Of a DNA stretch of 64,000 nt, positions 7,921 to 17,712 are shown in pieces (the stretch's first letter is position 1; each line of letters begins with the position of its first letter). The stretch is from the NCBI RefSeq assembly GCF_001261735.1, contig NZ_CVRP01000009.1, positions 1 to 64,000 of the forward strand. The letters run 5' to 3'. Position numbers and translations under genes: made by a program. This stretch comes from Dysgonomonas sp. BGC7 (lineage in GTDB: Bacteria > Bacteroidota > Bacteroidia > Bacteroidales > Dysgonomonadaceae). The notes under the pieces are model-generated. The model was given only the letters and a program-made list of their open reading frames with translations, was not told the origin of the DNA and did not search any database.

Positions 7921-9939
7921 CTATTCTATTGAGTACTTGGTTGTACTATTTGTTTTTGCGATTATCGATTTATATTCTGCCGCGTATTGTTCTTTCTCTG
8001 TTGAACTTAATGCCCTCCCCGACATGGATAACGGGTTTGATATTTGCACCGAAGAATTAGAAAGAGCTACAGCTAGAGATATATCTCCCCATTTTAAAAA
8101 TCTGGGAATATGTACCGACATATTATAAAAATCGACATGTTGCCTGTTATCGAAAATATAGCTCACTGGTACATGTCTAAGTATAAGGCTATAGCTATTA
8201 AGATTGAGAGTCGCACAAAGTAATGCTGCGATTGCACCTTCTTTTTCAGCATTTATCTGTATAGTTTTGGCATTCAGAGTCTCTGTAGCAAATTCTGTAA
8301 CTAGCTGCAATTCTTCTACCCATGTGCCTATGATTGTTTCACCGAGCCACAAGTAAGATCGAGATAGTGTATGAAATGCAGGTAAAGCACCATCTATGCG
8401 GGATGCTTCTTCCGATGAATTTTCTCCTGTTCCCCACAAGTCTACAAGAATAGCCCCTCGGCTTCCGTTCGAGTCTAATAGCGATTGAGGTATGCTATCC
8501 TTTCCTGCCGGATGGCAGAAAATGGTATATTCTTTCCCTTCTGAAGGTTGTTTGTATAAAATAGGAATTAGTTTTCCTTCGGTTGTTTCTATAATTGCTT
8601 TATTCCACGATAGTTCAGGTGATAAGGTATGTAATTTGCGTATTTCTTTATCCTTTACTCCAAGTATGTTTCTAAGTTGGTCTCTTTTGCTGGGTGCATT
8701 TATCTTTTTCTCTTTCTTAAACTTTTCTTTTAGTTCGCGTCCTCTTTGCTTGCAATATTCTTCTGTTGTAACGATTCTGTCTTTGTTCTTTTCGTTTATT
8801 GTCGCTAAAGTCTCTATAGGTAATATTTTTACTTCTTCCAAACCGCGAATATTTTTAGAAGGGGCTTCTTTAAGGTTTTTATTGAACCAATTCAGCATTG
8901 CAAGTTGCATTTCGGGCCAGTATCCGTGTCCGGTGTTGAATAGCTGATAGTCGATATTTTCGCTTTTGTTCTGCGACTCATAAACTTTTTTAGCTCCTGA
9001 ATAGCTTTTAAGCATTTGTATATGCGAAAAAGAGGGGTTCGCATCATTCATTCCGTTCAATATTTTTAATGCCCGAGGTGCAATTAATGATAGAACAGCG
9101 TCTTCTTCTGTAAAAGTAAGTCCATGAGGTAGAAGTTCGCAAACACAATTACTATTCATTATATACGATTCGAAACTGCCCACGCTTACTACCGGAACGG
9201 CAGCTTTTATCCTATTATCGACGGCACTCAGCCACATGGTTTGGTTTCCGCCTCCGCTTGCACCTGTTGCCCCTATATTTTGTTTTTGTACATATGGTAA
9301 AGAGCATAGTAGATCGACAGCTCTTATGTTATCGGTAAGTTGCAGTCCTAGCAAAGTTTTTCCTATATTGAGAAGGGATGCTCCTAAACTTGATCCATGA
9401 TATTCGTGCTCATGGTTTGTTCCTCTTTCTCCTGCACCCCATGCATCAAGATTAATACATACATAGCCATTCATAGCTAAGAGTTGTGCTGTTGTTTGTG
9501 TTATTTCTGTTCGTTTGGCATCTGGCCAATGTCCGTGCATATTCACTACTGCCGGAAAAGGGCCTTTACCTTCGGGAATATACAGATTTGCTGTTACATA
9601 TATTCCGGGTTGAGATTGGAATATAATGTTTTCTATACGGAAGCCATTCATCGAAGTTGTGCCTGTGATTTGCATATCCAAATCTAAATCTCTGTTGAAG
9701 GTAACTCCTGTATAGCTTTTGATAGATTGTAAAAGAGAATCTCTATTTTGCTCAAATTTGTTAGTATCTGTAATCAGGTGACAGCAAGACTTAGTCTTCG
9801 CTAGTTCGCGAAGACTAAGTGCTACTTTGTCTGATGATTTTGATGAAAAAACTTTTGGATAAGCATGCTGACTTTTTACTGCCCCTGTTATTAATAGAGA
9901 TAGTGTACACAAAATGATATTTCTCAATTGCTTTTTCAT
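7921..9939 (-). CDS. Secreted two-domain alpha/beta-hydrolase (acetyl-esterase-like)
   Basis: This 672-residue protein has a signal peptide (cleavage likely after about residue 23). The N-terminal half is an acetyl-xylan-esterase-like alpha/beta hydrolase. The nucleophile elbow GATGASGGGNQ gives Ser228, with Asp299 in NGMNDANPS and His338 in NTGHGYWPE as the other likely triad residues. The C-terminal half (from about residue 430) looks like a second alpha/beta-hydrolase fold, but at the elbow position I see NAEKEGAIAALL rather than GxSxG, so it is probably non-catalytic. It lies between susD and the GH109 gene in the operon and likely removes acyl groups from the target glycan. The exact ester is unknown. 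Confidence 0.7.
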   Translation of the reverse strand: MKKQLRNIILCTLSLLITGAVKSQHAYPKVFSSKSSDKVALSLRELAKTKSCCHLITDTNKFEQNRDSLLQSIKSYTGVTFNRDLDLDMQITGTTSMNGFRIENIIFQSQPGIYVTANLYIPEGKGPFPAVVNMHGHWPDAKRTEITQTTAQLLAMNGYVCINLDAWGAGERGTNHEHEYHGSSLGASLLNIGKTLLGLQLTDNIRAVDLLCSLPYVQKQNIGATGASGGGNQTMWLSAVDNRIKAAVPVVSVGSFESYIMNSNCVCELLPHGLTFTEEDAVLSLIAPRALKILNGMNDANPSFSHIQMLKSYSGAKKVYESQNKSENIDYQLFNTGHGYWPEMQLAMLNWFNKNLKEAPSKNIRGLEEVKILPIETLATINEKNKDRIVTTEEYCKQRGRELKEKFKKEKKINAPSKRDQLRNILGVKDKEIRKLHTLSPELSWNKAIIETTEGKLIPILYKQPSEGKEYTIFCHPAGKDSIPQSLLDSNGSRGAILVDLWGTGENSSEEASRIDGALPAFHTLSRSYLWLGETIIGTWVEELQLVTEFATETLNAKTIQINAEKEGAIAALLCATLNLNSYSLILRHVPVSYIFDNRQHVDFYNMSVHIPRFLKWGDISLAVALSNSSVQISNPLSMSGRALSSTEKEQYAAEYKSIIAKTNSTTKYSIE

Positions 9940-9982
9940 TCTTATTTTAATTTTACCGTTGTTTTATAAGTTCTCCTATCGG

Positions 9983-11545
9983 TTAGTCTACATCCCACCA
10001 TAGAGGTGTGGCTACATTATCCGCTCCGCCTAGTAGAGCTTGTCCTTTTGCCAATTCTGCTGCATTGTTTGCTGCTTCTGTTAGAGGGAATGGTAGCCTT
10101 TTTATAAATGTTCCGGCAGGGAGTAGAGAATTGTCAGCCTGAACAATAGGGTACATGGTAGGATAACCTGTTCGTCTGAATTCAGCCCAAGCTTCCATTC
10201 CGTTAGGATATATTGCCAACCACTTTTGTGTACCTATTTGTTTTCTTTGCTCGGCAACTGTCGATGCCCATTTGATAGAAGTTGTTGCTACAGCCGGAGA
10301 GTTTTCACTGTCTCCGGGAGCTACAGGAGTATTTGTTGATGCAATATAATTAGCGATAACGGTAGAGTTACTTTCCAAGCCTATGCCCCATTGTTGCATA
10401 CTTTGTTTTATTCCTTCTTCATATAGGCTTTGTGCTGTCCCCTGCATGCTCCATCCATTCAGAGCACCTTCTGCACGAAGAAAATATGCTTCTGCACAAC
10501 ACATTATGTGAAATGATGCAGTAAGGTTGGGGCTGAATGTCTTATCTGCATTTTGTACTGCCCAGTATGTTCCTACATTAGAATTTTGAGCCGGTTTGTT
10601 TCTGGCAAGACCTAGAGCAGTTGTAGAAAGTCCATTGCGTAGGCTCGTATATGTTCCGTCTGTTACATTAGGCTGAAAATATACAGCAAGGCGTGGATCC
10701 TGATACCCTTTCAGATAAGAAGCCATAGTTGAACTCATTGCAAACTCGTTCCATGCAGCTACTTGCGACAAACCATTTGTGTCATTACCCGCCTGAGCTT
10801 TTGTAATGAATGCGTTTTGGGCATTCGCTGTCAATACTCCCGATGCAACTGCTGCTTCTGCTTCTGTTTTAGCTCTATTTGCATCCACTTTCGAAATACG
10901 TAAAGCGAGCCTCAATCTTAGTGTATTAGCGAATGCTTTCCATTTGGCGATGTCTCCGTTGTACATTAATTCATATCCTTTAAATACGGTAGTACCGCTT
11001 TCGAGAGAATTGAGTATGTTGACCGCATTATCCAACTTCTTGAAAAAATCATCATATATATCTTTCATAGGATTATATGCTATTACATCTTGAGCCTTTG
11101 CTGCATCAAAATATGGAATTGGCCCGAAATGGTCTGTAAGACGATGGAAAGTATATACCCAAAGGATGTCGGCAAGAGCACGTTCTCCTGAGTTTTCGGC
11201 AGAAGCATCTTGTATTGCTTTTAATTGAGGAGCGGTATCTACATATACCACTGTCCAGAATCGACGCTGCCAATCGGGAACGAGTACATATCTGTCGGTA
11301 GAAAAAGAGGTACTGGCAAGAGCAAAATACTGTGAGTAAAGGTCGGCTCCCAGATTCTGAACTGTCTGATAAAAACTTCTGTTCATAGCAGATGAAGATT
11401 GGGCTTTGGCAAACATGAATGGCATTTCCCGTTGTCCTACTTCTGTCAGATTGTTACGGTCTGTATTGATCTCGTCAAAGTTTCCTGTACAGCCTATGAA
11501 GGCGAATATCGACAAGAAAAGTATTATATGTTTTTTCATAATCAT
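9983..11545 (-). CDS. susD: SusD/RagB-family glycan-binding lipoprotein
   Basis: This protein has 520 residues, with an N-terminal lipoprotein signal ending FAFIGC and then a SusD-like helical fold (TPR-type segments such as ALADILWVYTFHRLTDHFGPIPY). Its sequence resembles the SusD-like group often written SusD/RagB-2. It starts six bases after the susC stop and is co-transcribed with it. The two form an outer-membrane import complex in which SusD is the substrate-binding lid. Either of two methionines (MIMKK) may be the start. The substrate is inferred from the downstream enzymes to be an amino-sugar-containing oligosaccharide. Confidence 0.9.
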   Translation of the reverse strand: MIMKKHIILFLSIFAFIGCTGNFDEINTDRNNLTEVGQREMPFMFAKAQSSSAMNRSFYQTVQNLGADLYSQYFALASTSFSTDRYVLVPDWQRRFWTVVYVDTAPQLKAIQDASAENSGERALADILWVYTFHRLTDHFGPIPYFDAAKAQDVIAYNPMKDIYDDFFKKLDNAVNILNSLESGTTVFKGYELMYNGDIAKWKAFANTLRLRLALRISKVDANRAKTEAEAAVASGVLTANAQNAFITKAQAGNDTNGLSQVAAWNEFAMSSTMASYLKGYQDPRLAVYFQPNVTDGTYTSLRNGLSTTALGLARNKPAQNSNVGTYWAVQNADKTFSPNLTASFHIMCCAEAYFLRAEGALNGWSMQGTAQSLYEEGIKQSMQQWGIGLESNSTVIANYIASTNTPVAPGDSENSPAVATTSIKWASTVAEQRKQIGTQKWLAIYPNGMEAWAEFRRTGYPTMYPIVQADNSLLPAGTFIKRLPFPLTEAANNAAELAKGQALLGGADNVATPLWWDVD

Positions 11546-11551
11546 TTTGTA

Positions 11552-14500
11552 TTAGAAAGTTAATTTTACATTGAGGCCAAATGTGCGATTTACAGGAGGT
11601 AATCCTAACTCAACACCCTGATAATTTCCAGCACCTAATGAAGCGTCAGGATCGACAGGGTTGTCTTTCTTTCCTATACCGGGAATATCCAATTTAGATT
11701 TTCCACGATAAAAGAAAAAGAGATTGCGGGCATTCAATGATACTTGTGCCGATCTGATGAGGAAAGATGGCTTTAGTTTGAAATCGTAGCTTACCATAAC
11801 TTCACGAAGTCTTACATTTGTCATATCGTATGTAAAAAATTCGCCCCATGCATCGCGTCCATTTTGTGATACAGTTGTCCATAGTTGTTGTGATGTTATG
11901 GCTGTTGTATTTGGTGTTCCATCAGCATAGACAGCATCGAGGACGAGACCTCCTTCGCGGTGTTTTTCAGTATAGTCAGCCAAGCCGTATGCAGCAAGGT
12001 ATGCATCTGTTCCCGAAACCATTTCACCTCCTATGCGGGCATCTATAAGGAACGAAAGCTTAATATTTTTATAATTGAAGCTATTAGACCAGCTCAGCAT
12101 GCAATCAGGATTGAAGTTTCCTAATTTCTGATTTGTTTCGGTTACAGGTAACCCTTTGCTATCTACTATATATTTGCCTGTAGATTGGTCTCTTTTCCAT
12201 TTGGTGCCATACAGATCTCCATATGCACTACCTTCTTTTACTATTACAGTTGCATATTTTGTATTGTCTGTAATATTAGTCTGAGTAGTGTTAGGTGCTA
12301 ATTCTTTTACTTTGTTGCTATTGGTAGAAAAATTAATTGTTGTATTCCAAGAAAAGTTTTTAGTTTCTATCGGTCTGCCTCCCAGTTGTATTTCAAGACC
12401 TTTGTTTTCTATGTCTCCTGCATTTATGTAGCGGCGGCTATATCCACTGGCCATAGGGAGACCAACATATAACAGCTGGTTGATCGTATTACTTTTATAT
12501 ACTGTAGCATCCAATGTAAGACGATTGTTCAGGAATCTCCAATCCAGACCTATTTCGAACGATTTAGTTTTCTCCGGTTTAAGATCAGCAATAGACTTAT
12601 TAGAATCACGGAAAATAAATCCTTGGTTGGCTCCTAATGCAAACTTGTAACGCTGTTTTAATAGATATGGATCAGGATCGTTACCCACTTGTGTATATGA
12701 TGCTCTAACCTTACCAAAGCTAATCCAGTCTGGTAGTTTAATCATATCGGAAATTACTCCCGATATACCTACTGAAGGATAGAAATAGCTGTGCGGAGAT
12801 GGAAGAGTTGAAGACCAGTCGTTGCGAGCTGTTACATCGAGAAATAAGTAACGATTCAGATCAAATTGTATATTTCCATATACTGAATTCAGCATTCTTT
12901 CGTAACCGTCGACAATAAGGAAAGCCGGAGTTGTAGCAGCAGCTAAGCTAAACTTATTTGGAATAGACAATCCATTTGCCATGTCTTGTACAGTTGAATA
13001 TTTCCTTTTCAGTGTACTTGTTCCCAAATTGTAATTGATACTAAAATTTTCTGTTATTGTATTTTGTCCTGACAATAGTGCGTCAAAATTTCGTTCCCAA
13101 TATTCTGATCTTGTTTCATAATACTTACCGCCAGCTTTTACGTCTCCTAGCGAAACGGTTCCGTCATAAAATGATCCGTCAGTTTTGTCATCGTATCTGT
13201 CGTAGCTCACTCGTCCTTGAATACTCAACCAGTCTAGCAACTGATATTTGGCACTGCCCAATACGGTTATTCTATTCCTCATTTCGTTTACAGAAGTCCT
13301 GTTTGTACTCCAGTATGGATTGTCGTAGATAGACGATGTAGTCCAGTATTTGCGGATAGGCTGTCCGTTAGCCGGATTTATTGTTTCATAATCGTTTAGT
13401 TCATCTCTGCTCATATCTCTCGGCATAATGTATGCTTCGAGGGGAGTTCCTGCATCACCCAATCTTGGACGGTTGTCGATAGATTGTTTTATATAAGTGA
13501 TTTTTGTGTCTGTAGTGAGTTTAGGATGAAAATTGGTATTTACTCTTAGGTTTACCGTATTTCTTTTCATTTCATTACCCGGAACAATTCCTTCAATATG
13601 GTTATTTGTGTATGAGACAAATCCTTGAAGCTGTTTTGTCCCTCCATACATACTTATAGAGTTGTTCATAGAGAAGGCGTTTTCGAAGAAATCTTTGACA
13701 TTATCGGGATATGTTGTTGCTTTTTCTCCCCAGCTCTCTCCTGCGGTAGCGGATGCAACTCCGCCATTACCTCTACCGTAAGTATTCTGGAACTTCATTA
13801 AGAGGTTAGGTGTGTCAAAAGAGATTCCTCCATTATAATCTATTGTGAAACGCCCTTCTTTTCCTTGTTTTGTTGTTATAATAATAGCTCCATTAGCTGC
13901 CCTGCTGCCATATAATGCAGCGGCAGAAGGTCCTTTCAGTACGTTTATAGATTCTACATCGTCCGGATTTATATTTACGGCACCATCGCTTGTTCCATAG
14001 TTGTATGTAGTACCTGTGGCCTGTCCTGGCGATGAGTTGTCGAATACTACTCCGTCTACTACTATCAAAGCTGTATTGTTTCCACTGATTGAACGGTTCC
14101 CCCTGAGCACTACCCTTGCGGCTGCGCCGGGGCCGGTTGCGGCAGTAGTTACCACAGCTCCGGACACTTTACCGGATAAACTACTCAGAATGTTCGAACT
14201 GTTATCTCTTACTTCGTTGACATCACTGCCTGATAACTTCTGTGTAGAATAAGATAGAGTCTTAGTCTGTCTGCTTATACCTAAAGCTGTAACAACAACC
14301 TCTTCCAGATCATGAGAAGTAGATTCCAGTTCAATTTTCATTTCCAATGAGTTGTTTGCCTGTATCTCCTTCGTTTTATAACCAAGTAGTGTAAACACCA
14401 AGAACTGATTGTCTTCAGCTTCAATGGTATACTTACCATCTACATCTGTAGATGTTCCTTTATGTGTCCCTTTTATAATAACCAGTACTCCGGGCAGAGG

Positions 14501-14644
14501 TTCTTTTGTTGTTTGATCTATAACAATACCGGTTTTCAGTTTCCCGATCTGTGCCTGCACACTTGTCGGGAGAATGAGGAAAAACATAATCCCCATACAG
14601 AATAGGAATAATTCGTTTGATAAACGGTTTTTCATACGTAACAA
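11552..14644 (-). CDS. susC: SusC/RagA-family TonB-dependent outer-membrane receptor
   Basis: This protein of 1030 residues follows the standard SusC order. A signal peptide (about 1-32) precedes a carboxypeptidase-regulatory-like beta-sandwich (GIVIDQTTKEPLPGVLV, about 38-115). The plug domain follows the LEEVVVTALGIS box, and a 22-strand-type barrel ends with the aromatic tail GLNVKLTF. It imports glycan fragments across the outer membrane using TonB energy. It is the first gene of the operon running down to nagA. The 407-bp divergent gap upstream carries a LacI-like operator. Confidence 0.93.
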   Translation of the reverse strand: MLRMKNRLSNELFLFCMGIMFFLILPTSVQAQIGKLKTGIVIDQTTKEPLPGVLVIIKGTHKGTSTDVDGKYTIEAEDNQFLVFTLLGYKTKEIQANNSLEMKIELESTSHDLEEVVVTALGISRQTKTLSYSTQKLSGSDVNEVRDNSSNILSSLSGKVSGAVVTTAATGPGAAARVVLRGNRSISGNNTALIVVDGVVFDNSSPGQATGTTYNYGTSDGAVNINPDDVESINVLKGPSAAALYGSRAANGAIIITTKQGKEGRFTIDYNGGISFDTPNLLMKFQNTYGRGNGGVASATAGESWGEKATTYPDNVKDFFENAFSMNNSISMYGGTKQLQGFVSYTNNHIEGIVPGNEMKRNTVNLRVNTNFHPKLTTDTKITYIKQSIDNRPRLGDAGTPLEAYIMPRDMSRDELNDYETINPANGQPIRKYWTTSSIYDNPYWSTNRTSVNEMRNRITVLGSAKYQLLDWLSIQGRVSYDRYDDKTDGSFYDGTVSLGDVKAGGKYYETRSEYWERNFDALLSGQNTITENFSINYNLGTSTLKRKYSTVQDMANGLSIPNKFSLAAATTPAFLIVDGYERMLNSVYGNIQFDLNRYLFLDVTARNDWSSTLPSPHSYFYPSVGISGVISDMIKLPDWISFGKVRASYTQVGNDPDPYLLKQRYKFALGANQGFIFRDSNKSIADLKPEKTKSFEIGLDWRFLNNRLTLDATVYKSNTINQLLYVGLPMASGYSRRYINAGDIENKGLEIQLGGRPIETKNFSWNTTINFSTNSNKVKELAPNTTQTNITDNTKYATVIVKEGSAYGDLYGTKWKRDQSTGKYIVDSKGLPVTETNQKLGNFNPDCMLSWSNSFNYKNIKLSFLIDARIGGEMVSGTDAYLAAYGLADYTEKHREGGLVLDAVYADGTPNTTAITSQQLWTTVSQNGRDAWGEFFTYDMTNVRLREVMVSYDFKLKPSFLIRSAQVSLNARNLFFFYRGKSKLDIPGIGKKDNPVDPDASLGAGNYQGVELGLPPVNRTFGLNVKLTF

Positions 14645-15051
14645 TTTTTTGGTTAATGTAACAATGGTTTATTCCTCAAAGAAAATAGAACTTTCGAAAA
14701 AAAACCACGATTATTCTGAATAAAAAAGCGAGAGCGTTATCGAAAACGTTATCATTGTTAAATTAACTTAATATATTGGTTGATAAGAGTATACGCCATA
14801 ACTATTGCTGTTGACTCACATACCTTTCTCTAGGTTTTATAATTTGTAATGTTCTGAATACTTTTGTATTAATAAAAGATATCTTCTTGTTTAAACCATT
14901 AAAAAGCGAGAATGGAAAAGATTATATAATAACTCTATTTTAAAACTCTTGATAGAGATAAGAGAAACAAACAAAAAGTATTATATTTACATACATAAGT
15001 CTCTGTAACCCTTGGTTATTACTTTCTTTAATATTAAAAATAAAACGATTA
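14645..15051. promoter_or_regulatory. Divergent susC / GH2 control region
   Basis: This 407-bp AT-rich gap separates the minus-strand operon from the plus-strand GH2 gene. The only clear structure is at 14735-14753: CGTTATC occurs twice with a 12-bp period (14735-14741 and 14747-14753), and GAAAACGTTATC (14742-14753) is a CG-centred palindrome with one mismatch, like a LacI-family operator. No convincing TAnnTTTG box was found for either gene. The rest is unstructured AT-rich sequence. Confidence 0.45.
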
Positions 15052-17514
15052 ATGATGAAGTGCATAGAAAAAATAAGTTGTCTCTTTCTATTCTTATTCT
15101 GTTTTAGTACCGGCTATTCTCAGTCTGTAAGAGAAGATTTTTTGTTGGAGAAAAATTGGAAATTTGCAAAAGGAGATCATATAGATGCTCTAAATCGGGA
15201 CTTTAATGACGGAAATTGGGAGACAGTAACTATTCCACACGATTGGGCTATTTATGGACCTTTCGATCGCAAATATGATTTGCAGACTGTTGCTGTAACT
15301 CAAAATGGAGAGACAGTCGCTTCTGAAAAAACCGGACGTACCGGAGGGCTTCCATATATAGGTATTGGCTGGTATAGAAAAAGTTTCGATATCGATGATT
15401 TTGATAAATCAAGCAAAAGAGTTACCCTTCTGTTTGATGGAGCAATGAGCGAGGCTCATGTATATGTTAATGGCAAAGAGGCTATTTTTTGGCCTTTTGG
15501 ATATAACTCTTTTCATTGCGATGTTACTGATTTGCTAAATGCTGACGGAAAAAACAATCTCGTTTCAGTACGATTGGAAAATAAACCTCAGTCATCTCGC
15601 TGGTATCCCGGTGCCGGGCTTTATAGGAATGTTCATGTTATTGTAACCAATAGTGTCCATGTACCTGTTTGGGGGACATTCATCACTACCCCTCATGTAG
15701 AAGATGCGTATGCTGCTGTAAAGTTAAAGACAGAAATAAAAGGTAGCGATGAAGAAGAAGTAAGGGTGGTTACAAATATTGTAGATCCTAATGGAAAGGT
15801 TGTTGCTACAAAAGATAATACTCAAAAAATTAATCATGGCAAGCCTTTCGAACAAAACTTTCTTGTAGATAAACCTCAGTTATGGACTCCCGAAACACCT
15901 TATCTCTATAAGGGAATATCTAAAATTTATCTGAAAGGGAAGTTGGTCGATGAATATACAACCCGTTTTGGTATAAGGGATATAAAACTGATTGCAGATA
16001 AAGGGTTTTTCTTAAACGGGAAAAAGCGTAAATTTCAAGGAGTCTGCAATCACCATGATTTAGGACCTTTAGGTGCTGCTATTAATGTTGCTGCACTACG
16101 TAGACAGTTGACGCTTCTCAAAGATATGGGGTGCGACGCTATCCGCACAGCTCACAATATGCCTGCTCCCGAATTAGTAAAGCTTTGCGACGAACTGGGC
16201 TTTATGATGATGATAGAACCTTTCGACGAATGGGATATTGCAAAATGTGAAAATGGGTATCATCGCTTTTTCGGAGAATGGGCAGAAAAAGATATGGTGA
16301 ATATGTTGCATAATTATCGAAATAATGCCAGTGTAGTGATGTGGAGTATTGGCAATGAAGTACCTACTCAATGTAGTCCTGAAGGCTATAAGGTTGCCTC
16401 ATTTTTGCAGGATATATGCCATCGAGAAGATCCTACCCGCCCTGTTACTTGCGGTATGGATCAGGTAACATGCGTCTTGAACAATGGGTTTGCAGCCATG
16501 CTCGATGTTCCGGGCTTAAACTATAGAGCAAACCGATATGTTGAAGCTTACGAAAAATTGCCTCAAAATCTTGTGTTAGGATCAGAGACAGCTTCTACAG
16601 TCAGCTCTCGTGGTGTATATAAATTCCCTGTAGAGAAAAAAGCTAGTTTTAAATACGATGATCATCAGTCTTCTTCCTACGATTTAGAAAGTTGTTACTG
16701 GTCAAATATACCTGATGAAGATTTTGCTTTGGCTGATGACTATGAATGGACAATGGGGCAATTTGTATGGACCGGCTTTGACTATCTGGGCGAACCTTCG
16801 CCATACGATACGGATTCATGGCCAAGCCATAGTTCATTGTTCGGTATAATTGATTTGGCGAGCATCCCTAAAGATAGATATTATCTTTATCGGAGCGTGT
16901 GGAATAAAAATGAAAATACTCTTCATATCTTGCCCCATTGGAATTGGAAAGGATGTGAAGGGCAGAAAACTCCTATATTTGTATATACCAATTATCCTAC
17001 AGCAGAGTTGTTTATCAATGGAAAAAGCTATGGAAAACAAAGAAAGAACAACTCTTCTCTCGAAAATCGTTATCGGTTAATGTGGATGGATGTTCTCTAC
17101 GAACCGGGAGAGGTAAAAGTAGTGGCATACGATTCGGCAGGGAGTGCGGTTGAGGAAAAAACTATTAGTACAGCAGGAAAGCCTCATCATATAGAATTGA
17201 TTGCAGATAGAGGACAAATTGATGCTGATGGTAAAGACCTTGCTTATATAAATGTGCGAATAGTGGATAAAGATGGAAATCTGTGTCCCGACGATCAGCG
17301 AATGGTTACATTTTCTGTTGCAGGGGCTGGAACATATCGTGCTTCAGCTAATGGAGATGCCACTTCTTTAGATCTGTTTCACCTGCCACAAATGCCTGTT
17401 TTTTATGGACAGCTAACTTCTATTGTGCAAGCAGGGGATAAAGCAGGTACATTAATTTTTGAAGCGAAAGCCAAAGGTCTTAAGTCTGGTAAAATAGAAA
17501 TTAAAATCAAATAA
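15052..17514 (+). CDS. Glycoside hydrolase family 2, beta-galactosidase-like
   Basis: This 820-residue secreted protein has a signal peptide up to GYSQ (residue 24). The GH2 layout is complete: a sugar-binding jelly-roll domain (about 30-200), an immunoglobulin-like domain (about 205-310), a TIM barrel with acid/base Glu436 in WSIGNEVP and nucleophile Glu512 in LGSETAS, and C-terminal immunoglobulin-like domains (DUF4982-type and one more, about 640-820). It probably removes a terminal beta-linked galactose or related sugar in the periplasm. It is divergent from the susC operon and shares its control region, so it belongs to the same locus. Beta-glucuronidase or beta-mannosidase activity is a less likely alternative. 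Confidence 0.85.
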   Translation: MMKCIEKISCLFLFLFCFSTGYSQSVREDFLLEKNWKFAKGDHIDALNRDFNDGNWETVTIPHDWAIYGPFDRKYDLQTVAVTQNGETVASEKTGRTGGLPYIGIGWYRKSFDIDDFDKSSKRVTLLFDGAMSEAHVYVNGKEAIFWPFGYNSFHCDVTDLLNADGKNNLVSVRLENKPQSSRWYPGAGLYRNVHVIVTNSVHVPVWGTFITTPHVEDAYAAVKLKTEIKGSDEEEVRVVTNIVDPNGKVVATKDNTQKINHGKPFEQNFLVDKPQLWTPETPYLYKGISKIYLKGKLVDEYTTRFGIRDIKLIADKGFFLNGKKRKFQGVCNHHDLGPLGAAINVAALRRQLTLLKDMGCDAIRTAHNMPAPELVKLCDELGFMMMIEPFDEWDIAKCENGYHRFFGEWAEKDMVNMLHNYRNNASVVMWSIGNEVPTQCSPEGYKVASFLQDICHREDPTRPVTCGMDQVTCVLNNGFAAMLDVPGLNYRANRYVEAYEKLPQNLVLGSETASTVSSRGVYKFPVEKKASFKYDDHQSSSYDLESCYWSNIPDEDFALADDYEWTMGQFVWTGFDYLGEPSPYDTDSWPSHSSLFGIIDLASIPKDRYYLYRSVWNKNENTLHILPHWNWKGCEGQKTPIFVYTNYPTAELFINGKSYGKQRKNNSSLENRYRLMWMDVLYEPGEVKVVAYDSAGSAVEEKTISTAGKPHHIELIADRGQIDADGKDLAYINVRIVDKDGNLCPDDQRMVTFSVAGAGTYRASANGDATSLDLFHLPQMPVFYGQLTSIVQAGDKAGTLIFEAKAKGLKSGKIEIKIK

Positions 17515-17531
17515 TCATTATTGACGTATTC

Positions 17532-17593
17532 AGTAGGGGTAACCACAAGGGTTACCCTCAATTGGGAGGGTAGGGACAAGCCCAGCCCCTACT
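17532..17593. repeat. REP/MITE-like palindromic element
   Basis: The ends are inverted repeats (AGTAGGGG at 17532-17539 and CCCCTACT at 17586-17593). Inside are a perfect 8-bp hairpin (GGGTAACC 17537-17544 with GGTTACCC 17550-17557) and a second GC-rich fold around 17564-17588. Its high G+C contrasts with the flanking sequence. A partial copy with the same left flank (CGTATTnnGTAGGGG) lies at 28530-28557. I infer a short non-autonomous repetitive element. Confidence 0.6.
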
Positions 17594-17669
17594 ACAGATA
17601 CAAATACTATAGTTAATTCTTTTCATTACTTAAATACACTTATAGCAGATACTCTTTTTTAGCATACGA

Positions 17670-17712
17670 AAGAGATACAAATCTTAGAATTTGTATCTCT
17701 TTTTCTTTTTTA
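17670..17712 (+). terminator. Rho-independent terminator
   Basis: A perfect 13-bp stem (17670-17682 with 17689-17701) closes a six-base loop CTTAGA and is followed by a T-rich run to 17712. It lies about 155 bp after the GH2 stop and separates that gene from the efflux operon. Confidence 0.8.
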
